A stretch of 64,000 bases of DNA from Desulfuromonadales bacterium (GCA_030154185.1 JASKKK010000003.1:23352-87351); one strand, 5' to 3'. Positions 8,452 through 19,000 are shown, numbered from the stretch's first letter. A program made the numbers and translations. Notes: generated by a model not told the origin, from the sequence alone.

Positions 8452-8628
8452 CTATCTTAGCGGAAGCCAGCATCCCTTTTTAACGGGAACAAGAGAGTCT
8501 GTGAGGCGGTTATAAAGGTAGATCCAGGCCACTCCCAACAGGGTCGCCTTTCCGGCCAGCAGATAATGGGCGGCACCCTCACGCTGGAGGGTGCCGTAGA
8601 CGAAAAGCAAGTCCGTTACAGGTGTCAT
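8452..8628 (-). pseudogene. Truncated gamma-glutamylcyclotransferase-like gene
   Basis: A 58-codon ORF starting at ATG 8628, which overlaps the rdgC stop codon as ATGA and is therefore translationally coupled to it. Residues 1-37 look like the N-terminus of the GGCT/AIG2-like family (LLFVYGTLQREGAAHYLLAG, then LLGVAWI). After that the family pattern, which normally continues for 80-100 more residues with the catalytic glutamate, is lost and a stop follows. I found no frame in the DNA just downstream that continues it, so this looks like a deletion or rearrangement end at the border of the AT-rich stretch rather than a simple frameshift. A short functional protein is not excluded. Confidence 0.6.
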
Positions 8629-9782
8629 GCGTCTGGGGTAGTCTCTGCCAGGGGCGGGTGCCAGTCGTCCGCCAGCCGCTCCTCCAGAAAAGCGCACAGC
8701 AGACTGTCGAACAGCTGCAAACCTTCCTCCAGCACATACATGCGCTCGAAAAAGACCGCGAGCCGCTCGCTATCCCGGTCGGTCAAGGCATCTTTTTCGA
8801 GTTTGACAGCGGGACAGCGATAGGAACCGAACTGAAAAAGTTCGCCTTTGAGAGTCATTTTCCATTGCTGTTCGCCCTTTTCCAGATACAGGGTCCCTTC
8901 TGCGATATCCTTGCCGGTATCGAGGGCTGCCAGAGCCTCATCGAAATGATCCTGGGGACCGGCCACGGTTATTTTCTGAGTCCCCTCCTCGTGCCCGCCG
9001 GTAAGAACCAATCGGTCGTTCAGGTAGGCGACAAATCCTTCTCCATCCAGAGCCGGGCCGGACTGGTTAACACGGTATTCGGCACCGGAGTTGAGGGTGC
9101 GGTCAACCAGCCAGCGTAAAAAATCCCACCCCAACCAGAGATTGTCCTTGATCTGATCGAGTACCGTGTCGTTGACGGCGCGGTTCAACTGTTGCAGAGC
9201 CTGCCTGCGCTCCTCACCAAGTACCGAGACGGCTCTGGACATGGGATGTACCGCCACCAGACGCAATCCTTCGAAAGAGGTTTTAAAAAGGTTTTCGAAC
9301 ATTTCGATCACCTGGCTGTTGAGGGTTGCCAGGGTCAATCGACCGTTGCGCGTATCCCAGACAGCGTCAAAGGTGGCCGGGGACGGCAGAGTACGTGAAA
9401 GCAGGGTGCCGCGCACCGCGTCACGCAGTTCCTCGCGTTTGTTTTTCGGCACCCGCTGCAGGCCGGGATGCTCGGCAAGAAACTTCTGTTCGGCCCTCTC
9501 CATATGAGCCTTGAGCATGCCTGCGGGGATACGTCGACGGTCCCGTCGCAGGCTGAAGGTCAGATAATGATCGCGCGCGTAGGCGTCGGGGACTTCGAAG
9601 TCGCATGCTTCGAAATCGTCCAGATGTACCCAGCCGACAGACTGCTCCTCGCTTCCGCCCTCTATGCTCTGAAAAGCGTGCCCGGCCAGACATCTGCCGG
9701 CCCACTCGATGAAATTTTCCGTCGGCATATCGCCGACGACACTGAACTGACAGATACTGACGGTATTGGACAGCAGACCCAT
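8625..9782 (-). CDS. rdgC: Recombination-associated protein RdgC
   Basis: A 385-residue RdgC-family protein, a ring-shaped double-strand DNA-binding protein that modulates RecA in proteobacteria. The N-terminal segment MGLLSNTVSICQF and the later pattern NLWLGWDFLRWL fit the family, although the overall sequence is of the divergent deltaproteobacterial type and somewhat longer than the E. coli protein. ATG at 9782 has AAGGAGG six bases upstream; the 27 codons that the ORF track adds are not conserved. A possible -10 box TATAAT lies at 9936-9931 on the minus strand. The 3' end is coupled to the truncated GGCT-like gene. Confidence 0.82.
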   Translation of the reverse strand: MGLLSNTVSICQFSVVGDMPTENFIEWAGRCLAGHAFQSIEGGSEEQSVGWVHLDDFEACDFEVPDAYARDHYLTFSLRRDRRRIPAGMLKAHMERAEQKFLAEHPGLQRVPKNKREELRDAVRGTLLSRTLPSPATFDAVWDTRNGRLTLATLNSQVIEMFENLFKTSFEGLRLVAVHPMSRAVSVLGEERRQALQQLNRAVNDTVLDQIKDNLWLGWDFLRWLVDRTLNSGAEYRVNQSGPALDGEGFVAYLNDRLVLTGGHEEGTQKITVAGPQDHFDEALAALDTGKDIAEGTLYLEKGEQQWKMTLKGELFQFGSYRCPAVKLEKDALTDRDSERLAVFFERMYVLEEGLQLFDSLLCAFLEERLADDWHPPLAETTPDA

Positions 9783-10005
9783 GGGATCCTCCTTTATGAT
9801 ATCGACGAGGTCTTCACCCTGGCGCGCGCTGACCGGCAAGACAGCATGTCCCAGCGAGGACACATCTTATAGCAGCGGACGATGTCTTGGGATTGCGCAA
9901 CGGACAGGAATCGGAATCCGCAGGATGAAGATTATAGGACATACAATAGAAGCAGCTTGCGGGCAAGTAATTTTTGTTCGCACGGCCCATCGGGATATGC
10001 CGGAT

Positions 10006-11166
10006 TCACTTCGACTTATCTTGTTTCAGCCGCGGTGCGAGCAGACGGAAGACCATGGGATAGACGATACTGGCCAAAACCGCGGTCAATATCAGCATGC
10101 CGTTGAGAGAGGGTGACAGCAGCCCCATCTTTTGTCCCAAAGTACCGGCGACCACCAGCAGGGACAAAGGCGCCGCCAGCAGCAGAGCCATGCCGAAAGC
10201 CTCGATGCCACGCAAACCGATGATGCGTGCCGGCAACAGCGGCAAAAGCTTGGACGCCAACAATAACAAAGTAAGGCCCACGGCGAGTAAAACCGTTTTT
10301 GGCGACCTCAACAGAACCGGATCGAAAGCGGCCCCGACGCCGATAAAGAAAAAGGGAGTAAGAAAACCGAAGCCGACGGCATTGATCTTATCTTCGAAAC
10401 GGCCTTTGCTCTTGAAGACATGACTGAAGATAACCCCGCCCATGAACGAACCGAGAATCGGCTCGACTCCGGCAGCGAAAGCTGCCAAACCACCTACAAA
10501 AGCAACGGAGATAACCAGGCGGATGCCTTCTTCGGTTGGATCCTCGCTGCGCATGACACGATCGACATGTCCCGGATGCCACCAGGCCAGCAGATACAAA
10601 AGTTTCAGCCCCAAACCGGCCAACCCCAACAGTGCAACGAGTTTAAGCAGGTCCAGAAGAGCCATCGGGGTGAATCCGTATTGATGAAAAATATTGAGGA
10701 AGGTCAGCGCCAGAATCGAAATCAATTCCCCGGCCAGGGCAACACCGAGGATATCCCGCCCCAGAGGGAGTTTCAGCAGATCGGCCTCTTTGAGAACCGG
10801 TATGACGATTCCGGCTGAAATCATGGCCAAAACAATTCCGATATACCATGGCAGCCCCAGAAAATGCATCAAAAACGGCATGATAATGAAGGCCGGCAGG
10901 GGGATCAGCACATATCTCAGAATCCGCCCGCTGCTCCGCAACTCTCTGAGCGACAGTTCGGTGCCGGCAATGAACATCAGATAGATCAGGCCGAGTTCCT
11001 TTAGCAATTCGAACCACGCAGGATGGTGCGCCAGCACGGTGTTGAACAGCAGCATGCCGTAAACGATTTCCAGCGCTGCCGAGGGCACGGACAGGCGACG
11101 GGCCGCCAGCGGCATGAGGGCCGCCCCGAACACTACCATGACAAGGGTAACCAGTTGCTCGGCCAT
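10006..11166 (-). CDS. CPA2-family cation:proton antiporter
   Basis: A 386-residue membrane protein with about twelve helices, of the CPA2 (Kef/NapA-like) monovalent cation:proton antiporter family. Family features include the early GMLLFNTVLA, the discontinuous-helix region AGTELSLREL and a C-terminal membrane bundle (FFFIGVGAAFDP). It has no cytoplasmic TrkA-N tail of its own. The gene directly upstream, with a three-base gap after its stop, encodes a separate TrkA-N/TrkA-C protein that can supply this regulatory part. Likely exchanged ions are Na+ or K+ against H+; the sequence does not decide. Confidence 0.85.
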   Translation of the reverse strand: MAEQLVTLVMVVFGAALMPLAARRLSVPSAALEIVYGMLLFNTVLAHHPAWFELLKELGLIYLMFIAGTELSLRELRSSGRILRYVLIPLPAFIIMPFLMHFLGLPWYIGIVLAMISAGIVIPVLKEADLLKLPLGRDILGVALAGELISILALTFLNIFHQYGFTPMALLDLLKLVALLGLAGLGLKLLYLLAWWHPGHVDRVMRSEDPTEEGIRLVISVAFVGGLAAFAAGVEPILGSFMGGVIFSHVFKSKGRFEDKINAVGFGFLTPFFFIGVGAAFDPVLLRSPKTVLLAVGLTLLLLASKLLPLLPARIIGLRGIEAFGMALLLAAPLSLLVVAGTLGQKMGLLSPSLNGMLILTAVLASIVYPMVFRLLAPRLKQDKSK

Positions 11167-11169
11167 AGG

Positions 11170-12651
11170 TCAGAGAGTCTCCTGATCGGCCGGTAACAGC
11201 AGGGTGGAAATGCCGGCGCGGTCGACGACATGCCAAGGGACGTCAGGATCCAGCCAATCGGGCCAGAGGCGGGGACGGCGCCACTCACCGATATTGGCGA
11301 CCAGCAGCTTATGGTCCTTCAGCGCTGCGGTCAGAGCCGTTATGGGGTTGCCTTCCACCTGCGTCTCCCGGATTTCGATGCGGTAGATGTGGCGTAAACG
11401 ATCGATGGTTTTGCATACGCCTTCGTAACCCTTCAATTCGCTGTCGGCGGCGATATATTCCGACGGCTTGCTGACCAGAGCCTCCAGGTTGAAATTCAGA
11501 GGCGAGGCGATCTCAAGGGCGGTCTGCATGCTGGCCTGCAACTGGGTATCGGTCAAACAGGGTAAGGCCATGCGCTGATAGGGATAGGATCCGCCACTGA
11601 CCAGCAACGGAGCCCGAAAGACCTGCGACAGACGCATCAGAAGTTTTTTGCGCCTCCAGCCCAGAGCCGGGCTTTTGGCACCGTGCCTGAGATGGGTTCG
11701 AGATAGCACCAAGAGTCCCACCTTCCCCGTGGGCCCCGGAGCCAGAGCGGGATCGGCCAGCAATTCTGCCAGAGGAATCTTTCGCAACTCAAACCGGTCA
11801 AGCCCCTGGGCAGCCAGCAACTTGCGAATCCGCTCCTGATCGCTGTGACGGGTCGGGCAGAGCACGAGCGAGGCCTGCGCCAATGGAAATGTCTCGAGGA
11901 TATAGGCCAGTTCGGCAAAATATTCTTCCGGTTCGTCACCGAAAAACAGGGCCAGCGTACGATCGCCGAATTCGAGAGGGAACTCCACGAAACGGAAGGT
12001 CAACATCTCCGACACGGTCTTCAGCACACGTGGATCACCTAAGATGATCAGCTTGTCCTCGGGTTTCAACACCGTATCGTCACGAGGGATGACCAGCGCC
12101 TCGTCCCGGTAGATCAGACCGATGCGCCAGCGACGAGGACGAATTCGTGCGATGGTCTTATTCGCCAAACGTGAATTGGGATGTACCTCGACTTCGAGAA
12201 TCTCATTCTTGCCCAGACCGATACCATGCACAGTCTTGGTTTTGTGCTCGAGCCTGTTGCGCAGACCGGTGGCACTGACGTTAAAAATATTTTCCACCTC
12301 GACACCGAGCTGCTCCATGGCAGCAATGCCCGCACGAGTGATGCCTACAGCGAAAACCTGGCGGGTTTCGAAGTATTCCTTGACCACACGAGCAACTTCA
12401 ATATTGATTTTTTCAAGAGTGGCCGTGATGAGAACGGTGTCGGTCTTTTTCAACCCTGCACGTTCGAGAACCAACCGGCTGGTGGCATCACCCGCCACCG
12501 TGGTAATACCGTTGCTGCGAATCTCCAGAACAGCATCCAGCGCCGCCTGATCCTGATCGATAAGCACCAGTTCGCGATCGGGAGAAAGCAGCCGAATCAA
12601 TCTGCGACCGATATTGCCGGCCCCGATGATAATATATCTGCCGGTAGCCAT
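11170..12651 (-). CDS. TrkA-N/TrkA-C nucleotide-binding regulator
   Basis: A 493-residue cytoplasmic protein. Residues 1-120 form a Rossmann TrkA-N (RCK) domain with the dinucleotide motif GAGNIGRRL, VLIDQD at the second strand, and the GDAT motif (VAGDATS). A TrkA-C domain covers about 135-215 (ILEVEVHPNS, DKLIILGD). The remaining 270 residues are an extra domain without a clear family, possibly a universal-stress-like alpha/beta fold. It is cotranscribed with the CPA2 antiporter and most likely gates it in response to nucleotide binding. Conductance regulation is family knowledge; partnership with the antiporter is inferred from the three-base spacing. Confidence 0.82.
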   Translation of the reverse strand: MATGRYIIIGAGNIGRRLIRLLSPDRELVLIDQDQAALDAVLEIRSNGITTVAGDATSRLVLERAGLKKTDTVLITATLEKINIEVARVVKEYFETRQVFAVGITRAGIAAMEQLGVEVENIFNVSATGLRNRLEHKTKTVHGIGLGKNEILEVEVHPNSRLANKTIARIRPRRWRIGLIYRDEALVIPRDDTVLKPEDKLIILGDPRVLKTVSEMLTFRFVEFPLEFGDRTLALFFGDEPEEYFAELAYILETFPLAQASLVLCPTRHSDQERIRKLLAAQGLDRFELRKIPLAELLADPALAPGPTGKVGLLVLSRTHLRHGAKSPALGWRRKKLLMRLSQVFRAPLLVSGGSYPYQRMALPCLTDTQLQASMQTALEIASPLNFNLEALVSKPSEYIAADSELKGYEGVCKTIDRLRHIYRIEIRETQVEGNPITALTAALKDHKLLVANIGEWRRPRLWPDWLDPDVPWHVVDRAGISTLLLPADQETL

Positions 12652-13026
12652 AAGATCTCCTTAACAAGCCGTTGAGAAATGTCCATCCCCGGCCGTTTTC
12701 AACACATCAAGCCGAATACAAGCATCCGCCTCGCTCACAAGTCTGTTCCGTTCCTTCTGCTCGGCCACCAAAGAGCTCCACAGGCTGTATCTCCAAAGCC
12801 GGCCAAGAGATGATCGTGCCGTTCTGAGGCAGTCGCAACGACCAGCCCGCTAAAACGAAAAACACCGCCGGTCAAACCGGCATGGCGCCACCCTCTGCCC
12901 CGAATGCTTCAACACCCGGCACTGCAACCAATCAACAGACAAGAAAGATGCCTTCATGAATAACGCTCACCAATTCAGTGTAGGTCCATAGGGGTCATTT
13001 GGCAAGACAACGGGCGAAAGGATCTT
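12652..13026. other. Intergenic region between divergent TrkA-like and sigma-54 activator genes
   Basis: About 375 bases before the activator promoter. No convincing ORF, tRNA or riboswitch was recognised. A small hairpin (GCCGG-TCAAA-CCGGC, 12867-12881) is followed on the minus strand by a T-rich stretch. It lies upstream of the minus-strand gene, where it could only attenuate a leader transcript. The minus-strand promoter was not identified with confidence. Confidence 0.35.
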
Positions 13027-13056
13027 TTGACAGCCGGGGCAGCAAAATACTATACT
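13027..13056 (+). promoter_or_regulatory. Sigma-70 promoter of the GAF/sigma-54 activator gene
   Basis: TTGACA and TATACT separated by 18 bases, followed by a 37-40 base leader and GGAGG before the ATG at 13100. Confidence 0.7.
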
Positions 13057-13099
13057 CTCCTTGAGTACAAATATTACTCTGTTGATTTTCGGAGGTTTC

Positions 13100-15922
13100 A
13101 TGGATCCTTTCATAAATGCTCAACTGTTACTGATTACCGAAAAAATAGGTTCGCTAGGCAAGGAAAGCCTGGATGACATTCTCCACGCCCTGATCAAGGC
13201 GGTACAGCTTGTAACCGGACGCAATACCTGCCGTGTTTATCTAGAGGACCTGACCAGCGGTACCCTGAGTTGCTCCATGGCGACGGGGCACCAGGCGGAT
13301 ATCATTCGGGAACGCTCCTTTCCCATCAACAATACCGAATTTCCGGTCTCGCAGGTCTACCACACCCATGAGGTTCTGCAGCTTTCGGATTTTTCCACCA
13401 CTGAAAACCTCAACCTGCGAAAAAAGGCGGAAAATTTCAACGTTCACGCCACCTGTTACCTGCCGCTGGTGCACCATGGGCGTGCCGTCGGGGTTCTGGC
13501 CGTGGACAGCGGCCGCAAGGGAAAAGTTCTTACCGACGCACAGACAAACCGCTTAAGCCGTTTTCTGGACGGGGTCATGGCCCCCATAGATCAGGCAAGA
13601 CTCTATCATCAGCAGTTGGTCCTCTCGCGCAGGGTGGATGAAGCCAAGAAAAAGGAAGCCGCGCTGTACATGGTCAAGTCCGCCGTCAAGCTTATCGACC
13701 GACTGGCCCTGGCAGCGGTTCTGGTACCGACGCCGGTAAGGCCGGACAGCAACGAGGCGTGCCTGCAGATCCTGTCATCCTACGCCGATGTACTGGAGGA
13801 CAAACAAGCCTACGAGAACCAGCGCATGATCAACCTCGGGCCAGGCACCTCCCTGCTGTCCCGTTACATCAACAGCGCCGGCATCATCGTCGACGATACC
13901 CTGCTGGACCCCCTCTACTTCCCCACCCTTTCCTCTGAAATGTTGCAAAAACGCTATCTTACCGAGGAACTGGGTCTGAAATCGCTGTATGTGGTACCGC
14001 GTTACGATCCCCGCACCAGACGAATCATCTGCCTGGTCAACTACTACACGCGCGGCGGCTACAAGTTCAGCGATTTCGAAAAAGGCCTGCTGGAAGCGCA
14101 TGCCGAAATGGCGCAACGGGTCATTCAGGAAATCGGGGACGAGCATGTCGAAATCAAGGTGCTTTCGGAAATCAACGATCTTTTGCACGAAAAGATCGAA
14201 GGCCTGCCGTCGTTTCTCAGCCGTGTTCTGTCCAAAGCCACAGAACTCATCGGCGCCGATACCGGCAGCATCGCCATGGTTCGGAAGGACCACAACGAAA
14301 GCTGGCTGGTAGTGGAAGAACCGGACGGCAAAATGGTGGGGGCCAAAAGCAAGCAGCGCCTGAAAAAACATATCCCTCCGCTACGGATCGGCGGCACCGA
14401 ACTGCCCCACGAACATCGTAGTCTGACCGGCTACGTGGCGCATACCGGACGACCATATGCCGTAGCGGATGCGCTGGAGGAAAAACGCACCGGCGGTTTC
14501 TACCACGAAGTCACAGACATTATCAAAAGCGAACTCGGCGTGCCGGTGATCTGCGACGACGAAGTGATTGCCGTCATCTGCATGGACAGCCTGCGTCCGT
14601 ATTATTTCACCGACGAGCACAAACGCATCCTGCAGATCATCAGCCGCATGATCGCCCGCCACGTATCCGATCTTCTCTATATCGAGAAACTTACCGGCGA
14701 AGTCCATCGCCTGGGTGGGGACTACGGCTATAAGGACCCCAACGTATCGTCCTATAAGCTCGGCAACATCATCGGCAACTCGGCCAAAGCCAATGAAATC
14801 GTCGACTTTGTCCAGGGGATAACGCCTCCGCTGTTCAATCGCATCACCATGTGGTTCAACAGCGATGTGCAGGAGGCGACGCTGGGCCTGCCATCCATTC
14901 TCATCACCGGCGACACCGGCAGCGGCAAGGAGTTTCTGTTCAACAACATCTACTCCCGCCTGAACCAGATGTACCAGCAGAATATCGGCGATAAGAATGA
15001 ATTACCGGTCAAAAAAACCAATATCGCCGCCTACAGCGGCGAGTTGACTTATTCCGAGCTGTTCGGTCACAAACGCGGGGCCTTTACCGGCGCCCACGCC
15101 GACCGCAAGGGAATTCTTGAAGAGGCGCATGGCGGGCTGGTGTTTCTGGACGAGATCGGCGACGCCGACCCCAAAACCCAGGTACAATTGCTGCGCTTTC
15201 TGGACAACGGCGGCTTCGTGCGCCTGGGTGAAAACCATACGCGCTACGCCCGGGTCCTGCTGGTGGCCGCCACCAACAAGGATCTGTATCAACTGATCCG
15301 CGAAGGACTGTTCCGGGAGGACCTCTATCACCGCCTGTCTGAGCTGAGCATCGAGGTTCCGTCCCTCAACGAACGCCGCGAGGACATTCCCGACCTGGCG
15401 GTACATTTCCTCGGCAAGCTGCATCAGGTGTACAAAAAACCGGAGGAGGCGGACCAGGCAGGACCGGTTCTCAGCCGCAATGCACAACGACTGCTGGCCC
15501 AGCACCATTTTGTCGGCAACATCCGCGAACTGCGCACCATTCTTGTGCGAGCGCTGTTTTTCCGCAAAGGGCGCAACATTGATGAAGCGGATATCGCTCG
15601 CGTACTGGCTTCGCTCGGCCCCCGCGGCGAGGACCATTCCGCCCAGAAACTCACCAGCCAGGTGGCACAGGAGATTCTCGAACGCATCGTAAGGGGAGAA
15701 GACGACTTCTGGTCCGGCCTGCACACCCCCTTCACGGAAAAACGCATCTCGCGCGACGTGGTCACCGCGGTGGTCGAACTGGCACGGGAACGCGGCGCGG
15801 CAAGCATGCCGCAAGTCGCTGAAATGCTGCGCGCCTGCGCCAACGCCAACGGCAACGGCGACGAGCGTCGGCTGTTTTACAAATTCAAGAACTTCCTCTA
15901 CAAAACCATCAAGATCGCGTGA
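13100..15922 (+). CDS. Triple-GAF sigma-54-interacting transcriptional activator with unusual C-terminus
   Basis: A 940-residue protein. Three GAF-like sensory modules fill about residues 1-165, 200-345 and 355-530. The AAA+ sigma-54 activator domain follows, with Walker A GDTGSGKE near 604, the sigma-54 loop GAFTGA at 660, Walker B GGLVFLDEIGD and the arginine finger in YHRLSELSIEVPSL. The usual Fis-type helix-turn-helix is not obvious. The last 40 residues (SMPQVAEMLRAC ... FYKFKNFLYKTIKI) resemble such a motif with a glycine/asparagine-rich insertion in the turn. ATG at 13100 follows GGAGG; the 13 residues before it are ignored. It is a single gene, and its targets are not visible. Confidence is high for the family, lower for DNA binding. 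Confidence 0.85.
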   Translation: MDPFINAQLLLITEKIGSLGKESLDDILHALIKAVQLVTGRNTCRVYLEDLTSGTLSCSMATGHQADIIRERSFPINNTEFPVSQVYHTHEVLQLSDFSTTENLNLRKKAENFNVHATCYLPLVHHGRAVGVLAVDSGRKGKVLTDAQTNRLSRFLDGVMAPIDQARLYHQQLVLSRRVDEAKKKEAALYMVKSAVKLIDRLALAAVLVPTPVRPDSNEACLQILSSYADVLEDKQAYENQRMINLGPGTSLLSRYINSAGIIVDDTLLDPLYFPTLSSEMLQKRYLTEELGLKSLYVVPRYDPRTRRIICLVNYYTRGGYKFSDFEKGLLEAHAEMAQRVIQEIGDEHVEIKVLSEINDLLHEKIEGLPSFLSRVLSKATELIGADTGSIAMVRKDHNESWLVVEEPDGKMVGAKSKQRLKKHIPPLRIGGTELPHEHRSLTGYVAHTGRPYAVADALEEKRTGGFYHEVTDIIKSELGVPVICDDEVIAVICMDSLRPYYFTDEHKRILQIISRMIARHVSDLLYIEKLTGEVHRLGGDYGYKDPNVSSYKLGNIIGNSAKANEIVDFVQGITPPLFNRITMWFNSDVQEATLGLPSILITGDTGSGKEFLFNNIYSRLNQMYQQNIGDKNELPVKKTNIAAYSGELTYSELFGHKRGAFTGAHADRKGILEEAHGGLVFLDEIGDADPKTQVQLLRFLDNGGFVRLGENHTRYARVLLVAATNKDLYQLIREGLFREDLYHRLSELSIEVPSLNERREDIPDLAVHFLGKLHQVYKKPEEADQAGPVLSRNAQRLLAQHHFVGNIRELRTILVRALFFRKGRNIDEADIARVLASLGPRGEDHSAQKLTSQVAQEILERIVRGEDDFWSGLHTPFTEKRISRDVVTAVVELARERGAASMPQVAEMLRACANANGNGDERRLFYKFKNFLYKTIKIA

Positions 15923-16010
15923 TGCGGTTTAATCGATCTTCGTTGGACATCCACTTGGAAATCGTGAGCCGCAAACAATGGAAATACGACCTTGCGAGCA
16001 GGGGCGCTCC

Positions 16011-19000
16011 TCAAAACACAAAGGTTAAACCGCCCTGTAAAGTGAATCCGTCATCCTCGCGCCGCCGCTCGTAGTCGAGCCCGACGCCGGCAAAAAAATG
16101 ATCGGTGAGCTGCGATTGTAAAGACAATCCGGCCAGCAACAGGTCGCGCCCCAGACTCTGCCCGCGAACCCGCAACCGTTCCCCCGCCAGCTGTGCCCGA
16201 TAAGTATGGGAGCCGTCGCCGAGTTCATGGCTCCAGACCAGCCGCAACCGCGTATCGAGCCGAAACCTGGCGCCAAAAGCGATCGGCACCTTATAGGCCA
16301 GCCCAAAACTGCTGCGCAGGCTTTCGGTTGTGGTGCTGCCGATTTTGACATTCATGGCTCCGGCATCCTTTTCCTCGAATCCCCCCCAGAAACAGGCGGC
16401 ATAGTCCAGACCGACCATGGGAATGAGCCTGCCGGGGCCGACGGGAAAACCGAAACCGCCTTCCAACCCTGCAAACAGGATATCGGCCTCCCCGTGGCTC
16501 GTCGCGGATCGGACCAGGTCGACAACCCGGACTTCGCGGCGCGAATCATCCCACTGATGTCCGTAGCCGAGCGCCCCCCTCAAATACCAGCCATCGCGTT
16601 GCATGATCCCGCGCAGAACGGCGAACAGGCCATCCGACTCGCTGCGCGAATGGCTGTCGTCATGTTCGATCTGCAGCTTCTGATAACTCAGGGCGGCCCC
16701 CAGAACATACCCGTCGAATGTGCGGTCGGCACCGGCTGCGAATCCACGGTTATCATAACGATAGCCCGCAACCCCGTCACCGGCACTCCTGTCCACCTGT
16801 TTCGAAAGCAACCGGGCATGGGCGATCCATCCGTCGTCCGCTTTCAACGACGAGCCTCCAAGCGGTGGCAATGCGTCGACCAGGCCGCGCATGGCGGCAA
16901 AGGTCGCGTCCGGCAATGCGGCATAGGCGGTGGGTGAAAGGCCGGCCAACGCCTGCCGTACCGTGGCGGCCTGTTCCAGGGCGTCAATCTGCAGCAACAC
17001 GCTGGCCAGATCACCCGTGGCGCCTGTCGCCAGCCGATCGAGAGCGGCGGCCAACTGCTGCTGGTTGTCGCCGGCGGCCAGATCGGCGTAGGCGGTGCGA
17101 TCCACCTGCAGGATCAGGGTCTGACCGCCGCTCAACAGACTGAAATCGAGCACAGCGCTGTCGGCAAGGGTCAGCTGCGGCATGCCGCTCAAGGAGCCGG
17201 CGGCGCTCAGCAGGACGAGGTCGCCGGACAGCACCGGCGCGATGGGGGCGATACGCAGCAAAGAACCGTCCAGGAAGGTCGCCTCCCCGCCGACCAGCAG
17301 CTGATCGCTCGAGCTGCCGCCGATTTCCATCTGCAGGGTGGCACCGGCGGCTTGCAGATAGTCGCCTGCCACGGTGAGGGTACCGATGGAATTGCCGGGC
17401 GCGACATAGCCGCTATTGACCAGGTCGCCGGTCAGGGTGGTCGTGCCGCCCAGGATGGCACCGGGATGAACGACAAGGTTCGAAAACGCGCTCAGCGTCC
17501 CGTTCAGCCGAGCCCGGCCTGACAGCACCTGCCCCTGCCACAGCCGGCCGCCGAAATTGCCGTCATACACAAGGTCCGTCGCCGCTGCCGCGTACCCTGT
17601 AGGGGAATCCTCGTCCAAGGCGATGCCGAAGTACACGGAGGCGCCATTGTCGGCACCGTCATTAACGATGTCGCCGCCGATCCGGGGCGTACCGTGCAGC
17701 AGCAGGAGATTGCCCGTCGCCACGGACTGTTCCACCGAATCGGCCTCGCTGTTCCAATAACTGCCGAGGCGTACCGCTTCGGCCTGGCGGGACACGATAT
17801 CACCGCCGATATCGACGACATTGCCGCCTTCGCGGACGAACATCCCGAAAGCCTGCGCGCCGGCCGTTTCGATGCGGCCGGCATGCATCAGCATGTTGCC
17901 CCCGCCGGTGGCGGCCATGCCGTGGGAGAACGCCCCGTCGGTCACGATGTCGCCCCGGTTGGCGGCCAAGTTGTCGCCCCCGGCAACAAACAGACCGTAG
18001 CCGAGATCACCGGCGGTAACAATGCGGCCGTCGTTGGCCAGTCGATTGCCGGAACCGGAAGCAAACAGGGCATGGGCATGGTCACCTGTCGTCGCAATCG
18101 AGCCTTGATTGGTCAAGCGGTTAGAGGAACCGGAAGCCAGCAGGGCATGGGCCGAGGACCCAAGGGTGGAAATCGAACCGCTGTTGGCCAGAACATTATT
18201 CGCGCCATACGCATAGACGCCATAGCCCCTGGCGCCCGCGGTAGCGAGCGTCCCCCGGTTCAGCAACCGGTTGTAGGCGCCGGAATAGGTCGACAGGCCC
18301 CGGGCCTCTTCTCCCGCGGTGTTGACTGTACCGTTCAAGGTTAAACTGTTGTTTGAGCCAACGGCATATACCCCATGCGCCTTTTCTCCCGCGGTGGCGA
18401 CCGAACCGTTGACCGTTATACGGTCGTCACTCCCGGCGACAAGCACCCCCATTGCTTCGCGCCCCGCAGTACGGATCGTTCCATCGGTCACGATATCGCT
18501 GGCATCGGACAAGAAGCCATAGATGCCGAAGCTTTTCTCCCCGGCGGTGGTGATCGCCCCCTGCATGGCCAAGACATTGTTCGCCCCCCCGGATCAGGAC
18601 GCCGTACGCGTCGTGGCCGCGGGTTTCGATGGCGGCCGTTTGCTCGACCGCGATATGCTGTGAACCGTACTGGTCGGAGCCGATGCCGGCGGCATGACTG
18701 CCGAGGGTAAGGATGCTGCCGGAAAGCGCCACGGAGGAAAACCCCGCCGCGTAAATACCGCAGCCGCCTGCGCCGCTGGTCTCGATACGCCCCGCGGCCA
18801 GGACCGCATTGCCGTAGTAGTTTCCGACCGCATCCTGTTCGCCGCCGACGAAAATGCCGTTGGCACCCGCCCCGGCGGTACGGATCAGGCTCGCGATCCC
18901 GGTGCGCAGGCTGTTGCTGCGCCCCATCAAGGCCACCCCGTCGGCAGAGAATCCTTCTGTGCTAATGAAGCCGTCGACAGTTATGGCGTTGAAATCCCCG

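Noticed and set aside
8297-8515. 72-codon plus-strand ORF before the truncated GGCT-like gene
   Set aside because: It overlaps the coupled minus-strand fragment, has a poorly spaced start and resembles nothing; more likely chance in AT-rich DNA.
9940-9975. Hairpin CTTGC-GG-GCAAG followed by a T-run as a terminator
   Set aside because: It points in the plus direction, where no gene ends; the stem is only five base pairs.
18427-18583. C-terminal tail of the upstream autotransporter ORF as real protein, i.e. two separate genes
   Set aside because: The tail after the G tract has odd composition (GHAGGDHHRRGEK), while the other frame continues the repeat pattern perfectly; one broken gene explains the data better.
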